64,000 bases of DNA, taken from positions 2,412,906 to 2,476,905 of the forward strand of contig CP053165.1 of NCBI GenBank assembly GCA_014607495.2, written 5' to 3'. How positions within the stretch are numbered: the stretch's first letter is position 1; each line of letters starts with the position of its first letter. The notes beneath the pieces are model-generated. The model did no database searches, was not told the DNA's origin, and saw nothing but the letters and a program-made list of their open reading frames with translations. This document shows positions 1 through 11,277 of this stretch, piece by piece. A program made the position numbers and the translations under genes. This DNA comes from Carposina sasakii. Lineage: Eukaryota > Arthropoda > Insecta > Lepidoptera > Carposinidae.

Positions 1-1664
1 GTGATTGTACACTTTTTTCCAACCTCGATACATACATGCAAAAAGACAAAGCGCTTTTTAATTAGACTAATCAACGCTTAATTTGATAGGTATTCGATAC
101 AATTTGCTGTATTACTTTCAAAGTTTTGCTTTCAAAGGCATATAAAGTTTAGCTACATTTTAATACCGCGTCTGTCCGAGCGTCTCGAATTCTTTTTAAT
201 TTCCCTATTATTAATACCTATTGCAACATTTGAGAGGAAGGGACACTTGGCCTAATTAATTGTTTACCTCCCTGTTCCGAGCCTTTCTAAGAACTCAGGT
301 GTTCCTCTCTAATAAATGTTTTCCTTGTGGATTGAAGACAACGATGGGAGGGCATAATTGTTTGATAGGTAGTGTTATTGTTTACAGCTTGGCAAGATTG
401 TCGTGGAAAATGGAGGCGATATCTTACTTGCTATGACAAATTGAGTTTGACAAGTAGCTGTTGTATTTGTGCCCGAAAAGCGCCAATAGGCTTATCTTGT
501 TAGAGATATCTTTCATCGGTTAAGTCGACCGTTGAGAAGTAAGTGTGCACTGGGTACACTTTTTGGCATAACCCTTTTTGAATATAGGTGTAGGTACGTT
601 TTTATTTTATGTTTGCTTCAAATTTTATTTGCATCACAGCACAGCAAAACCAATTATAGTTCTTTAAAAAAAGCAAATAATATCTCGACAAAAGAATTCC
701 TGCAAAATGCCAGTAACTGTTACGGCAGATGTTTCAAAGGGATTTAACGAACCGACATCCGGTCCGATTGAAATACAAGTTTGCTTTCGATTTGTTTAGC
801 GCAAAGTTGTCGATACGGATATAGATTTATATGGATGCCGATGATACTCTAATCCTTGTATACTGAAGCTTGTTATGTGCATATATATATAAGTAGTATA
901 CTAAACTGCGTATATTTCTAATTCAACAAATTTTTATACGATTTTTCGTATCAATTTCAGTAGTAAGCTTTGGGAAAGTTTAAAAGTTAATAACTAACTA
1001 ATAAAATAACGTTTTTCCATCGCAAGTAGCTCATTAAGGAACTATTCAAATCAATTAAAGTAATTGAAGATAAAAAATAACATGAAAATAAAATTATTGA
1101 TTCGACATGAAAACATACGCACAACTTGTTTGTCTATTGTCATTTCTTTATGTAAGTTTATATACTTTTACGGTCTCTCTGTAAGTACGTCTAAATGCGA
1201 GTACCATTACTGCAATTAAATTAAATTAACAAACTTGAAGGTGGCCAAAATGACTATAATGTTTTTACGAATTCGAGTGCATGAAAAATTTGAATTTGTA
1301 TTACTATCTAATACCTACTTGGTACTTCGATCAGCAAGTGAAGCTGTGAACCAGCGACTAGATAGTGCTTTAGTAAAGAGTTCACAAATCACAAAATGTA
1401 TCGATATCTCAATCCAATAACTCAGAATACCGGCGCATAGATTTCGGTCCAATTATTCGATCTAACCCAATGTCAACAGCCCAATTTCACACATGACCCA
1501 ATTTCATACATTAAACTGATTCGTTTAGGTTGAACAAAAGCTCGCAACATATCCATTATTCGACAGCTAATCTAATTTTCCATTCCTGACTGTTCAGTTG
1601 TTATGTTCCACTATTAGAATATATTTTATTTTCTTCAATACTATTCATTCAATAAAATATGTTA
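1..1664. other. AT-rich intergenic, no feature seen
   Basis: No recognisable gene or repeat end was found. Short open frames near 532-747 and 1235-1420 show no family resemblance or splice context and look accidental. Confidence 0.5.
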
Positions 1665-1812
1665 CTAGCGACCCGCCCCGGCTTCGCACGGGGTCATGAA
1701 TGACTATAATATTTAAGAAAACCGCACCAATCCGTTCCCTAGTTTGAAAGATCTAAGCATACATAGGGACGGACAGACAGCGGCAAGCGACTTTGTTTTA
1801 TAATATGTAGTA
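1665..1812 (-). mobile_element. Helitron 3' end fragment
   Basis: Begins on the plus strand with CTAG followed by a GC-rich hairpin region (CCCGCCCCGGCTTCGC), i.e. a Helitron 3' terminus read on the minus strand. The inner part (AAGATCTAAGCATACATAGG, then CAGCGGCAAGCGACTTTG) recurs at 63719-63905 at the other end of the window. Confidence 0.65.
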
Positions 1813-2197
1813 ATAGCTTTCTAGACCACCGGACATCAGTGCTTGATTTTTTCTTTTCAGTTTGTTTTATTATGTACGGTCGGGTTTTTTTTATTATTTT
1901 ATTTTTATTATTGGTAATGACGACATTTGTTAGCTTTTAATTACCCACCAAAATCGCAGCAGATGGAGGGAAAGCATACGGGAGAAACTGATGCAGTGTG
2001 GGAGTCACGACCCTCAGTAATTAGGTAAACGACGCGAGTAGGAAAAGATTTTGATTAAACCTATGTGGTTTATCTGAATTACATAGGATTTTAATTAACA
2101 AACACAGGTGGCGCCTAAGCTAAGTAAAATATAATTAGGTAGCGCGATTGAGGTAAATAAAATTGTACCTACCCTACTTTACATCCATATATATAGA

Positions 2198-2386
2198 GGT
2201 GTGTTCTCAAAGTGGGGTAGCCAGAACTGCAGGATCATAAAAGAGATCATACAGCCACGTTTAGTATATCGGAGTAAGATGTAAATAATCAGTGACAAGT
2301 TACTTATCACCTGAGAGAACGACCGAGTTCCTTAGTCGACTCTTACGACATACACGGAAAGAGATGCAGCTGATGTATTCTAGTGA
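2198..2386 (-). repeat. family X interspersed repeat
   Basis: Family X is a roughly 200-bp repeat recognised by CAGCTGCATCTCC, GTCGACTAAGGAAC, GATCCTGCAGTTCTGGCTAC and a final CACAGCCGTGT. This copy is nearly full length in reverse orientation. The transposon class is unknown to me; no clear pol III boxes are seen. Strand is arbitrary, with + meaning it reads CAGCTGCATCTCC. Confidence 0.7.
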
Positions 2387-2604
2387 ATCTCCGTATCAGC
2401 ACCTTCCAACTTTTCCCTTTCATACATCGCTATTTACAACCAAGTCTATGGCCATGGATTTAGCTCGGTTTGGAATTCTTAGTGGAAAGTTGGTTTTGTA
2501 ACACCCGTTGTTGAACAAGTTGCTCTTGACTTGCCACTGGCTTTGAGATAGTTGCTGATCAATCTGATTGTATTGTATTCGGATTAGACCCCAACACATT
2601 GTAT

Positions 2605-2783
2605 ATAGGGTTGTAACAAAAGGGACATGTTAACCTAAATGCTATGAAGCTATGATGCTAGCTCGCTACAGAGAACTTATCTGCAATTTTGTGACTCCAA
2701 ATTACATATTCATTTTTCCAAATAGCATGGAGCCACTTAAGAATGTAAAGTTATATTTACTCTTAAAAAATAAACATGTGATC
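2605..2783. mobile_element. M2 foldback MITE, degraded
   Basis: Degenerate copy of the M2 element seen intact at 13332, 23623 and 62842. It keeps GTTGTAACAAAAGGGACATG, the ACAGAGAAC block and AATAAACATGTGAT, but lacks a clean right arm. Confidence 0.5.
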
Positions 2784-2784
2784 T

Positions 2785-3180
2785 GGGGTTACAGACGAAT
2801 AAAGATCACCGACATAGCCAAACGATCCAGCAAGATAAAGTGGTAGTGAGCTGGGTATGTAGCTCGAAAAACCACCGATAGCCTATAGAAAGGTTCCACC
2901 ACGTAGACCACGCACCAATTGCAACGTGGGAAGGCCACCTGTAAGATAGATTTTTTATTTTTTTCTAGTTAAATAATACAGCATGTCATTCATTCGTTTC
3001 TCGGATGGAGACCGCGCCTCGGCAAGCGTAGCGTTGGACGCTCTCGGGACAGATGGTCCGATGACTTAAAGAGGACGGCTGGTAGTGACTGGATGGCAAA
3101 ATGGGAGAACGAGCCTTGTGGCGTGCCCTGGGGGAGGTCTATGTCCAGCAGTGAACTGCAATAGGCTGACGACGAGGTAA
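2785..3180 (+). pseudogene. RTE-clade retrotransposon pol C-terminus and 3' tail, broken
   Basis: Reads KITDIAKRSSKIKW, then a stop, WAGYVARKTTD, an unrelated interruption at about 2945-2995, then RLGKRSVGRSRDRWSDDL and the tail GGGGGAGGTCTATGTCCAGC. This is the C-terminal region of an RTE endonuclease-reverse transcriptase, without the catalytic domains. Stops and frameshifts mark it as dead. Confidence 0.75.
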
Positions 3181-3474
3181 TACAGGGTCGGGTGCTCTAG
3201 TCTCACCTGTGACTGGGATCGAACCTGCTCCACGGTGATGAGTTATGAAGTTTTTATTTCATATCCATTCAATATTGATATAAATCTTTATTTAGAATTA
3301 ATGCTCCTGGAAGGGGGAATCAATAGGTACAAACCGTTTCGGAGTTTGAAATAATAAAATCGGCAAAATATTCCGAAACTAACTTTTCGAAGAATAACAT
3401 TTCGATTTTGTAATTCAGTAACTTCTAAAAGTTTTTATTTTATATTGATCCATAATAATTTAAATAGTCATCTT

Positions 3475-3685
3475 AAATAAAGGTGCTGTGCTGATGCGGG
3501 GCTTCTCAGCTGCATCTCCCCTCGTGCATATTGTAAGATTCTACTAAACAACCCAAGGATGTTACTTCAGATGAGCTAGCAACTTATCACTTTTACATCT
3601 GGCCCCGCTATTCTAAACGTGGCTGTTGGATTTCCTTCGTGATCCTGCATGCTGGTGCTGCTGTTCTGGCCGCCACATTTCGGTA
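3475..3685 (+). repeat. family X interspersed repeat
   Basis: Contains CAGCTGCATCTCC, GAGCTAGCAACTTATCAC, ACGTGGCTGTTGGAT and TTCGTGATCCTGCATG. Near full length but diverged. Confidence 0.65.
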
Positions 3686-4032
3686 ATATTGTCAAGTTTC
3701 ATGTAAAGGTATTGGTACAAATGACTCGTTATCGATTCTTAATATTGTTATACTGCCTAAGCCAAATGTCGATATCGACAATTTTGTAAGACATCTTTTT
3801 AAAATTTTATTAGTTTAAGACATTATTTTTATATTCCACCTGGCCTATTTTATTAATCACCTTTCAAACAAGAATAAAGAACTCAGATGGTAATTAATAA
3901 ATTTAATCAAAAAGTAATTAAAGCATTTTATACATCGATCTTGCACTCGAATTTTACTTAATAATCATTAAGAGGCTGTTGAACCATTAAGTTTAATTGC
4001 GAGATTAGATAAGCCATACATGAATTAATTAA

Positions 4033-4100
4033 CTATATATTTTATAATTATATATATTTTATATATATTATATATATAAAATATATATATTATAAAATTT
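4033..4100. repeat. AT palindrome
   Basis: About 65 bp made almost only of A and T with self-complementary TATATATTTTATA blocks that can fold on themselves. Possibly a MITE core or a decayed microsatellite. Confidence 0.5.
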
Positions 4101-4107
4101 TCCTTTG

Positions 4108-4230
4108 TACTTAATGGTTTGCTGGAAGAAATCTCTTTTAGAGATAAGCTCGCCTTTGTACTATTTCTTTTACAACTTACTGTCTATGATAAAAAATTAT
4201 GTGTACAATAAAGAATACTAAGAATACTAA
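4108..4230 (+). repeat. LINE-like 3' tail repeat
   Basis: Shares GGTTTGCTGGAAGAAATCTC, AGAGATAAGCTCGCCTTTGT and TGTGTACAATAAAG with 5297-5412. The ending in a simple AATACTAAG repeat is typical of a LINE 3' end with a short tandem tail. The parent LINE is not in the window. Confidence 0.6.
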
Positions 4231-4254
4231 GAACTATCTTTGCATAAAATATAT

Positions 4255-4377
4255 CATCATCATCATCATCAGCCTATTGCAGTCCACTGCTGGACGTAGG
4301 CCTCCCCCGGGGCACGCCACAAGACTGCCATGGGGGGTATTTACCCATAGTCACCACGCTGGGCAGGCGGGTTGGTG
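4255..4377 (-). mobile_element. RTE 3' tail micro-insertion with 9-bp TSD
   Basis: Only 123 bp of an RTE 3' end with its (ATC)n tail, inserted between two copies of AAAATATAT (4246-4254 and 4378-4386). Key motifs are CAGCCTATTGCAGTCCACTG and GTAGGCCTCCCCC. A severely 5'-truncated, reverse-orientation retrotransposition event. Confidence 0.8.
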
Positions 4378-5044
4378 AAAATATATATAAGCAGTGAATA
4401 TTTATTAATTAGCTGTTACTTGCGAGCGTGGAAGTTTCACGTGGATTATTCCAAAGGCCTACAAACACGGGTAAAATCACTTCTTGCATTCCTTTTATAT
4501 AGCATTACTTCCTCTAAAAAATATAGGTACATTTATAGGTACACACAATACAAACTTGAGTACATTTATAGATAGTTTACACAAGTTTTCTTATTGCACA
4601 AATTGCACATATTTCATTGTTCTAAAGTTATTAATTAGGTAATCATCATGGTAACCTTGGATACAGAAAGAATTATGACAGGATTTTAACTGAGCGATTT
4701 TTGAGGTGTCTTAAGATACGACCTGTACATATCTTAGCAATTTATTTAATTACTTTATAATTGCCTGCTCTTGTTATTTAGTTCTCATAATTTCGTGGTA
4801 ATTTTCCTTTAATGAAAGCTTTAACACGATAATTAATTTTAGGTCTTGATTATTATATTGTTACAAGTGAAGCCTATGATCAAAACAAATTAAGAGGACT
4901 ATAGTCGTGAATGACCTTGGCTACACTAATCGGGATCGACCTTTTAAAATTTAAAATGTTTTTATGCGTTTAAGGGGTGTCTTTGGCATTTTTTTAAAGA
5001 GAACTTTAACCAACTTATTTTGGATGCAACTATAGGTATATATT

Positions 5045-5190
5045 TCCTGTCACTACTAACCGAACTTGTACATCTCAACTATACCCTCAAAATTGGTCAG
5101 AAGTGGCACCATGTGGTTCTATCAACCCTTGGTGCTCTGCCTACCCCGTAAGGGATAATGGCGTGATTACTAATGTATATATGTATGTAA
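5045..5190 (+). mobile_element. R5 retroposon copy
   Basis: R5 is a short retroposon with an ATGTATGTA-type tail. This copy reads AACCGAACTTGTACATCTCA, GGTGCTCTGCCTACCCCGTA and ends TGTATATATGTATG. Homologous to 11392-11520, 51028-51250 and 54782-54953. Confidence 0.65.
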
Positions 5191-5296
5191 ATATTTTAAG
5201 AAATTATAATTTCTTCTCTTTTTTGTCATCTGTCCCACTATGTATTATGTAAGTATGTCCTTTTTATTATTTATTTTATATTAAGTATATATACCA

Positions 5297-5412
5297 ACTG
5301 GTTTGCTGCAAGAAATCTCTTTAAGAGATAAGCTCGCCTTTGTACATTATCTATGTTATATAATTACCTGCTATATATTTTCTGTGTACAATAAAGAAAG
5401 AAAGAAAGAAAT
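5297..5412 (+). repeat. LINE-like 3' tail repeat with (AAAG)n
   Basis: Second copy of the 4108 family, ending TGTGTACAATAAAG followed by an AAAG microsatellite. The tail is what such elements leave at the 3' end of an insertion. Confidence 0.65.
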
Positions 5413-5504
5413 ATCATTTAGATTTGAGAGAGATCTCCAAGCTACAAAGCCCTTTACATTTAAAATAAAACATATAATACTCGTATTGACACGGCTGTAA
5501 TCCC

Positions 5505-5735
5505 GAAATAGCGTAGCCAGAACTTAAGGTTCATAAGGGAGATCCATAGCAACGTTTAGCATAGCGAAGATAGATTCTTATTCTTATTCTTTATTGTACA
5601 CATACAATTATATACAGACAGAAGTTATGAAAGAAAATGTACAAAGGCGTCAATGATCAGTGACGACGACGAGATTAACGACATACTTGGAAGGAGATGC
5701 AGCTGATGCATTCTAGTGAAGCCACGTATAAGCAC
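5505..5735 (-). repeat. family X repeat with nested LINE tail
   Basis: Reverse-orientation X copy (GTAGCCAGAAC on one side, GATGCAGCTGATGCATTCTA on the other). It is interrupted at about 5573-5650 by a reverse-orientation copy of the 4108 LINE tail, whose tandem tail reads ATTCTTATTCTTATTC. The tail insertion is therefore younger than this X copy. Confidence 0.7.
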
Positions 5736-5747
5736 GGGAAAGATATA

Positions 5748-5786
5748 TTCTTTGTATACCTTGTTGGTAACAAGGTATACAAAGAA
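5748..5786. repeat. perfect 18-bp inverted repeat hairpin
   Basis: Arms of 18 bp (TTCTTTGTATACCTTGTT and its exact complement) are separated by 3 bases. It lies just beyond an X copy. No known function, and it does not match any other repeat here. Confidence 0.85.
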
Positions 5787-5879
5787 ACATTTAAAATCAA
5801 ACGAAAATTAGACCAATTATTCAGAAACCGAGCATTTGAAACACAAAAGCCTTCTGAACTTATATTAAACTTGCGCTGA

Positions 5880-7449
5880 ACTTTGCTCTAATAGTCAAGT
5901 CCCATGGATTTTGGGGAAATTAGATAAAATATCTGGATTAGTATCGAAAATACATAGACACTAGCGCCTCTACCATAGGACTTTAATACAGAATCCAAGG
6001 GTAACTGCTAATAAAAGAGATCGCGGCCCGGGAGTCTTCGACGATGAATATTTCATGATGGTTCTATTGACGAGCGAGAGCAGACCTTCGATGATTTCGG
6101 GCTGGGTCACTGTGAGAGCGCGCTAGAGGACTAAAGAGGAATCGCGCTAAATAACAAAGTTTACCTTTCAACGGAATGTGTTTTGGTTTATGGTTTAGCT
6201 TTGATTTGGCTGTGTCCATTTGACAGCGTTTCAGATATTTTCCACGGCTCTCATGTTCATAACATAACATAACGTTTTTGGTTGTGGTTTAGTTTTGTTA
6301 AATATATTACGTTCAACAATAGCGCTATCACCTTCCTAGAGTGAATGAAAGTACAATCAGCTCGGAAAAGACCGCCGACAGCGGTCGCCCAACTGCTCTA
6401 TGTGAATCGCCTAACAGTTTATTTGAATGGATCGTTTCAGACTTCCTCATGGCGTGAAATGGCCCATGACTTAGATCACCGATCACCTTTAACCATGTAT
6501 CAATGACAACGTATGGACGTGAAATTTTAAATTTATTCTCTTCGAATTTAAATACCATTTAATGTAGGTAATGGCTATAAAAGATCTAACTTTTGATATT
6601 CGATATTACTTATTTCAGAAATTATTATACCAAAACATAAAATTAAGGCTTGCTCTTACTATACCACGGAGTTTACGGACCAGCCAAAATAAAGTATGTA
6701 TACCACAGGTCTGGTAAATTGGACACCCCCTAACCTACACAGATGTTCGTTTATATACAATTATCTGGGCATAATGAGGAAAAGTTGAAAAATATGAGTT
6801 AAATGTAAAAACATTTCTTATTTTGGTACAAATTACTTGCAAAGAGAAACCTGCTCACATGTACCACAAGTAACATAGACATTATCAGTTATTCAAAACT
6901 AAGTCTAAATTTAAACCTTTGTTTAAAAATTATGTTTTACACCAAAATGTATTAAATATCCGTCAGATTTTGGCAATGTTTACATTCTTTTGTATTCAGT
7001 ACACCTAAGTTAAGGTGTATGTCAACGAGAGTAAGTACCTAGAGGTTTTGTTTCCTAGGATGTCGGTGCTGACATATAGCGGCCGTGACTTAACTTTTCA
7101 CTTATCGGCACCGTAAAGACGGGTGTCTTTTTGCGTTTGTACTTCAGAGTAACGCCTAATATAATTCAACAATTATATATAGTATTTTAGCGCTCGGTCT
7201 CGTAATAGGTCATCTATTCAGCTTACATCATCTATTCTAGACGTTGGTGCAAACCTAGACAGTGTTTGTTTAGGATACAGAACCATTTAGTATTCTTTTA
7301 GAGACTAGATAAGCCAATGAGAATTCCCCGATACTAGCACAGTGAATTCACGACAAAGTATGACCAGATGTTTAAATCATTGGTTAAAAAAATGATAAAT
7401 TAACGGTATTGTAATCTATACATGAAAATATAAAATACTTTATCCTGGA
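5880..7449. other. intergenic, no supported gene
   Basis: Mixed unique-looking sequence. Two minus-strand open frames at 6064-6270 and 6328-6558 (68 and 76 codons) resemble no family I know and have no convincing splice sites. I leave them uncalled. Confidence 0.4.
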
Positions 7450-7507
7450 TGATTGAGGCATCTGCTTCGAATTTGGTGGGGAGCGGGACGGGCGCGGCGG
7501 CACAGCC
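7450..7507. mobile_element. fragment of GC-rich TIR element
   Basis: Shares CTTCGAATTTGGTGGG and a G/C-rich continuation with the terminal repeats of the element at 19991-20360. Only one end is preserved here. Confidence 0.5.
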
Positions 7508-7639
7508 CCCTTATTACCTAACTAGCAAAAGCAAAGCGATAGCAAAAATCGTACAAAAATCGCTGATTGCTTGTCAAATTCGTATTACGTAAAACGAATT
7601 TCAAAGGAACTTTGACGTTTAAAGGCGAATATTGTACAT

Positions 7640-7898
7640 AGGCGCAAATCTTGAAAACAACTAAACCAGTTTCGCAAATTCTTTTTTTAGAATATTCTTT
7701 GAATTACGAGACTGGTTATTACATACATATATATAATCACACCTTTATCACTTACGGAGTAGGCAGAGCACCAAGGGCCGGTAATGGTTATTACGGAGAG
7801 AAAAATTACAAAAATGGCCTGAAAAAGCCTAAAAACAACACGAAATACATTGGCTACATTCTGCAGTCCACGCGGACGAAGTCGCGGGTAACAGCTAG
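7640..7898 (+). mobile_element. Helitron 3' part with nested R5
   Basis: Ends CACGCGGACGAAGTCGCGGG...CAGCTAG followed by T, the Helitron 3' signature (short hairpin, then CTAG). The upstream part (CGCAAATCTTGAAAACAACT) matches the small Helitron at 63529-63705. A 62-bp R5 fragment is inserted at 7723-7784. Confidence 0.75.
7723..7784 (-). mobile_element. R5 micro-insertion with 10-bp TSD
   Basis: The last 62 bp of R5, flanked by perfect copies of TGGTTATTAC at 7713-7722 and 7785-7794. The AT-rich tail faces the left side, so the copy is in reverse orientation. Confidence 0.85.
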
Positions 7899-7912
7899 TA
7901 ATGTAATAAGAT

Positions 7913-7968
7913 AAGGTTTGTACGGAATCCTCGGTGCGCGAGTCCGACTCGCACTTGGTCGGTTTTTT
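7913..7968 (+). repeat. GTGCGCGAGTCCGACTCGCAC repeat end
   Basis: Contains a strong hairpin (GTGCG-CGAGTC-C-GACTCG-CAC) followed by a T run. The same block recurs at 49298-49345. It looks like the terminus of an interspersed element of unknown class. Confidence 0.55.
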
Positions 7969-8030
7969 GGCATAAAATTACTTTTGTGTATAGAGTACGT
8001 GCCCCACGTAAACAGTGGCAACGATAACCC
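7969..8030 (-). mobile_element. M1 MITE fragment
   Basis: Matches the M1 end GTATAGAGTACGT...GGCAACGA in reverse orientation, without the terminal CAGGGTG. Confidence 0.5.
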
Positions 8031-8193
8031 TTTATCACAAAATCTAAAGACAGCTTATTGCTACTTTATATGATGTAAATAGTGGAGTTATTATTTTCTT
8101 GGTTTACAATAATTCCATGTGATTTTAACGAATAATAATTTCATTTCAAGAATTTCACGTAACCACAACAAATATATTTCTATCTTACATCTG

Positions 8194-8607
8194 ACCCCTC
8201 GTTTTTACTGAGAAACATGTTAAATACATGTTTTAATGCAAGTTTTTTACAACAAGTTTTAAACATGTTTTGATACATGTATGCAACTTGTTAAAAACAT
8301 GTTTTTACAACGTTTTGATATAAGTTTTGATACATGTTTTTAGAAACATGTTAAATACATGTTTTAATACCTTGGTGAAAACGAGGAGTGTTTTCAACAC
8401 ACCGGACAGGCCGGTGTGACCATTTGTGGCAGATTTCTGCCATTTTGGCAGATTTTGCGCCTAGATTTAAAAGAATTCAAGAAAAATGACATTAATTACC
8501 TACTTTGAATTCTACAAAAACACGAGATAAAAATGTTCTCAACCAACAAATAAACATGTATGCAACTTGTTAAAAACATGTATAATACCTTGGTGAAAAC
8601 GAGGGGT
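8194..8607. mobile_element. palindromic ACATGTT-rich TIR element
   Basis: Ends are inverted copies of ACCCCTCGTTTT(T/C)AC. The interior is dense in AAACATGTT / AACATGTTT words. A second right terminus (GGTGAAAACGAGGAG) at about 8373-8390 suggests a 197-bp palindrome plus an inserted or extended 200-bp segment that carries CACCGGACAGGCCGGTG. Non-autonomous DNA transposon, family not recognised. Confidence 0.7.
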
Positions 8608-8619
8608 AAAAAAAGAAAT

Positions 8620-8735
8620 CATCATCATCATCAGCCTATTGCAGTCCACTGCTGGACATAGGCCTCCCCCGGGGCACGCCACAAGACTGCCATGGGGGGT
8701 ATTTGCCCATAGTCACCACGCTGGGCATGCGTAAT
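8620..8735 (-). mobile_element. RTE 3' tail micro-insertion with 10-bp TSD
   Basis: A 116-bp reverse-orientation RTE tail starting with its (ATC)n end, bracketed by AAAAAGAAAT at 8610-8619 and 8736-8745. The right part stops at CCACGCTGGGCATGCG. Confidence 0.8.
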
Positions 8736-9228
8736 AAAAAGAAATATCATTAATAAAATCAAAATCATTAATTACATTTTAACTTGGCAATATAAATTTC
8801 CGCTGTAAGCAGACTGATTTTACTTTAAATATTTTACTATTATTGTATTTTACTACATCTAAAATGCTGTAGGTTACAGGATCACAAAGGAGATCTTATA
8901 GTCACGTATCCATTTTGTTACCCCGTGCACAAAAAGTAAAAGTAGTTCAAAGTAAAAAGTAACACTTCGATACCCACCTAAATAATAACTTAGTCGCCAA
9001 AATGGATTATCGATATGTTTTCCATTCAATTCAGCTAACACGTGTAAAGTTTTCACATTTGCCATGTAAAAACCAACTGTATTACCACCGTCGTATATTG
9101 AAAATGCCTGAAAGGGTTTGCGAGCACAGGTGCTGACCCGCTCAGAAATTGGAGTATAATTCTGAATACAAAGTCGTCTTACATTTAGTTATACCCATAG
9201 AAAATGTTTTCCCATTTATTATTATGTA

Positions 9229-9290
9229 CTAGCGACCGCCCATGACTTCGTTCGCGTGACCCATGCAAAGTCGGCGCACGTCCCTAGTTT
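9229..9290 (-). mobile_element. Helitron 3' end fragment
   Basis: CTAG followed by CGACCGCCCATGACTTCGTT, a Helitron 3' end in reverse. It is cut off by the neighbouring M3 element. Confidence 0.6.
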
Positions 9291-9295
9291 TATTG

Positions 9296-9754
9296 ATACC
9301 ATCACATCAGACCATGATTCTGAGGCGGAAAACACTGAAAATTTTCGCAGGAATATTCCTAATTTTTCCGACATTTTTTCATATTTTCAAGAAAAAAAAA
9401 TAGTTTAGTTCGTTTAATTATGCCTTACGTAATGACTTAAAAATAAAATTTTAACCAAAAGATAATAAAAATAAAAAAATGTTGCCCTCAATAAAGATGA
9501 AATAATTGATCAACCCTAATGGGACTCCCCATTAGGTGATCCAAAAAACAGCAACGTGTCACACAATAGCCAATAAGCCCATTTAATTAGTCACAGGATC
9601 GCCCGATACAATTGGTGCGGAGAGCAAAGATTACTGATAATCAAATAAAAAATGAATTTCCTGCGAGTAATAACACTGTCGTACTCGTATAACTCAATAC
9701 AATGGTACTTGTTCAGCATTTCAGTATTTGCCTGGCTGTCACCCACACCCTGTA
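9296..9754 (+). mobile_element. M3 MITE, left end missing
   Basis: M3 is about 475 bp with TIRs of the form TACAGGRTG...GACAGCCAGGCAAATA. This copy keeps GACCATGATTCTGAGGCG, ATTAGTCACAGGATCGCCCG and the right terminus TATTTGCCTGGCTGTCAC...ACACCCTGTA. It lacks the left TIR. Confidence 0.7.
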
Positions 9755-10204
9755 TATAAATATGTTACATTGATTACGACAGTCAGGTATATCTTATCCT
9801 GTAATTTTTCATATGTGTGATGAAAAACAAATGTTTTCTTTCTTTCTTTTATACTAATTTAAAAGTAAGTGAGGTCCAGTTCTTAACTAGCGCAAGGTCC
9901 AAAAACGTCCTTACCAAAAATATACTCAATAATGCGCAACACTGGTATATTATATTCTAGTGTCGTCATCCATTTCCTATAAGAAGCTTCATTCGAAATA
10001 ATCATCTAAGATTATTGGGGATTATATTGGGAAACGTATCCCTACCCAAAGTAATTTCATCTAAACAAAATGAATGATAGCGTTAGTCTTCGAGGCTACC
10101 GGCTTAGGACTTGGAGTGATTGACGAATGGATGCGAAGCAAACTTGATCGCTTTCAAATTATATTTCATCTACGCCAGAATGACGGTTACATTTTTTGAG
10201 CGTA

Positions 10205-10365
10205 CTTTATATGTATGTATATCTCTTTGGCACGCTTCAGAGCGTAAACAACTTGTCGCATTTGAGCGTGAGAGTTATGTATCATTAGATTCGTCTTAGT
10301 CGCGAGAGTGACATTGGGTTGAATTATTTACGTAGCTAGTTTTTTTCTTAATTAAATGAGGTAAT
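10205..10365 (+). repeat. two-copy repeat (TTGTCGCATTTGAGC family)
   Basis: Shares GCACGCT(T/C)CAGAG, TTGTCGCATTTGAGC and TGTATCATTAGATT with 14665-14825. Class unknown. Confidence 0.5.
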
Positions 10366-10587
10366 TTAAAAAACTAAATGATTAAAAACACATCTCTTGC
10401 CTTTAACATTTCTTACTGATCTATATAAAAAAAAATCTGTGACTCAAGTTTATTAGTACATTGGAGATATGAGAGGGAAATATATTAGAGACTTTTGTGG
10501 GATAAAATAAGAAAAAATAACACTTTTAAGAATTATTGTAATATGTCTATCTATATATTTAATATTAATTAATTATACTATACACAC

Positions 10588-10715
10588 GGCTATGTCTCCA
10601 CAATGGGGTAGACTAACCTACAAAGCTGCAAGAATGAGATCCAATAGCTACATTTAGCACAGCGAGGTGATGTAAAAGTAACAAGTAGCTTATCGCCTGA
10701 GAGAACTACCTACCG
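10588..10715 (-). repeat. family X interspersed repeat, partial
   Basis: Keeps ACAATGGGGTAG and GTAGCTTATCGCCTGAGAGA in the reverse orientation. The terminal CAGCTGCATCTCC part is missing. Confidence 0.6.
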
Positions 10716-11095
10716 TCAGTTTTTTTGTTTCCCTTACAGAGTGTTTATCAGCCATAATCAATATGATAAAGCTTATAAAAACGTCCATGGCTTATGAGTT
10801 GTTCAAGATGTTTTCATAAATTTTCACGTTGAATCGCGTCTCGTTGTTAAGTCGAAGTGGGCAGTTATATTAATTGATCCTCAGTAGAAACGTTATAAAT
10901 AAATACCTTTTCTAAGGACTTTAAAAAAAATGTCATCTTCTTGGAAAAAGTTATTATTACGTTTTTATTAAAATAACCAATCTTTTATTGCGTTATTGAG
11001 GCTTGATTAAGATTCTTTCAATCGTCTTGTCGTGAAAACGTGGCAGTTAGACATGTTGAGTTTCACGAGAGTCGTTAGAATTGAACACACCATTA

Positions 11096-11243
11096 GGGTC
11101 TATTCCGGGAGTCACACTTAAACCGAAACCTAATCTTAGTCAGGTCTATCTCTCTCCGTTCTTAATATAAATGGCTGAGAGAGAAAAGGACAGGTAGGAC
11201 TAATTTTACGTTTAGGTTCAAGTGTGACTGCCAGAATCGTCCA
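11096..11243. mobile_element. M4 MITE with long inverted repeats
   Basis: Arms of about 45 bp begin ATTCCGGGAGTCACACTTAA and its diverged complement, and the centre holds ATGGCTGAGAGAG. Other copies lie at 29310-29476 and 35883-36003. Confidence 0.75.
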
Positions 11244-11277
11244 TAGTATCTTCCTACCCTTAGGTACCCCAATATTC

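Noticed and set aside
4254..4272. Stand-alone CAT microsatellite
   Set aside because: It is the 3' tail of an RTE insertion with target duplications, not an independent microsatellite.
6328..6558. 76-codon minus-strand frame
   Set aside because: No recognisable domain, no splice context, and a length easily reached by chance.
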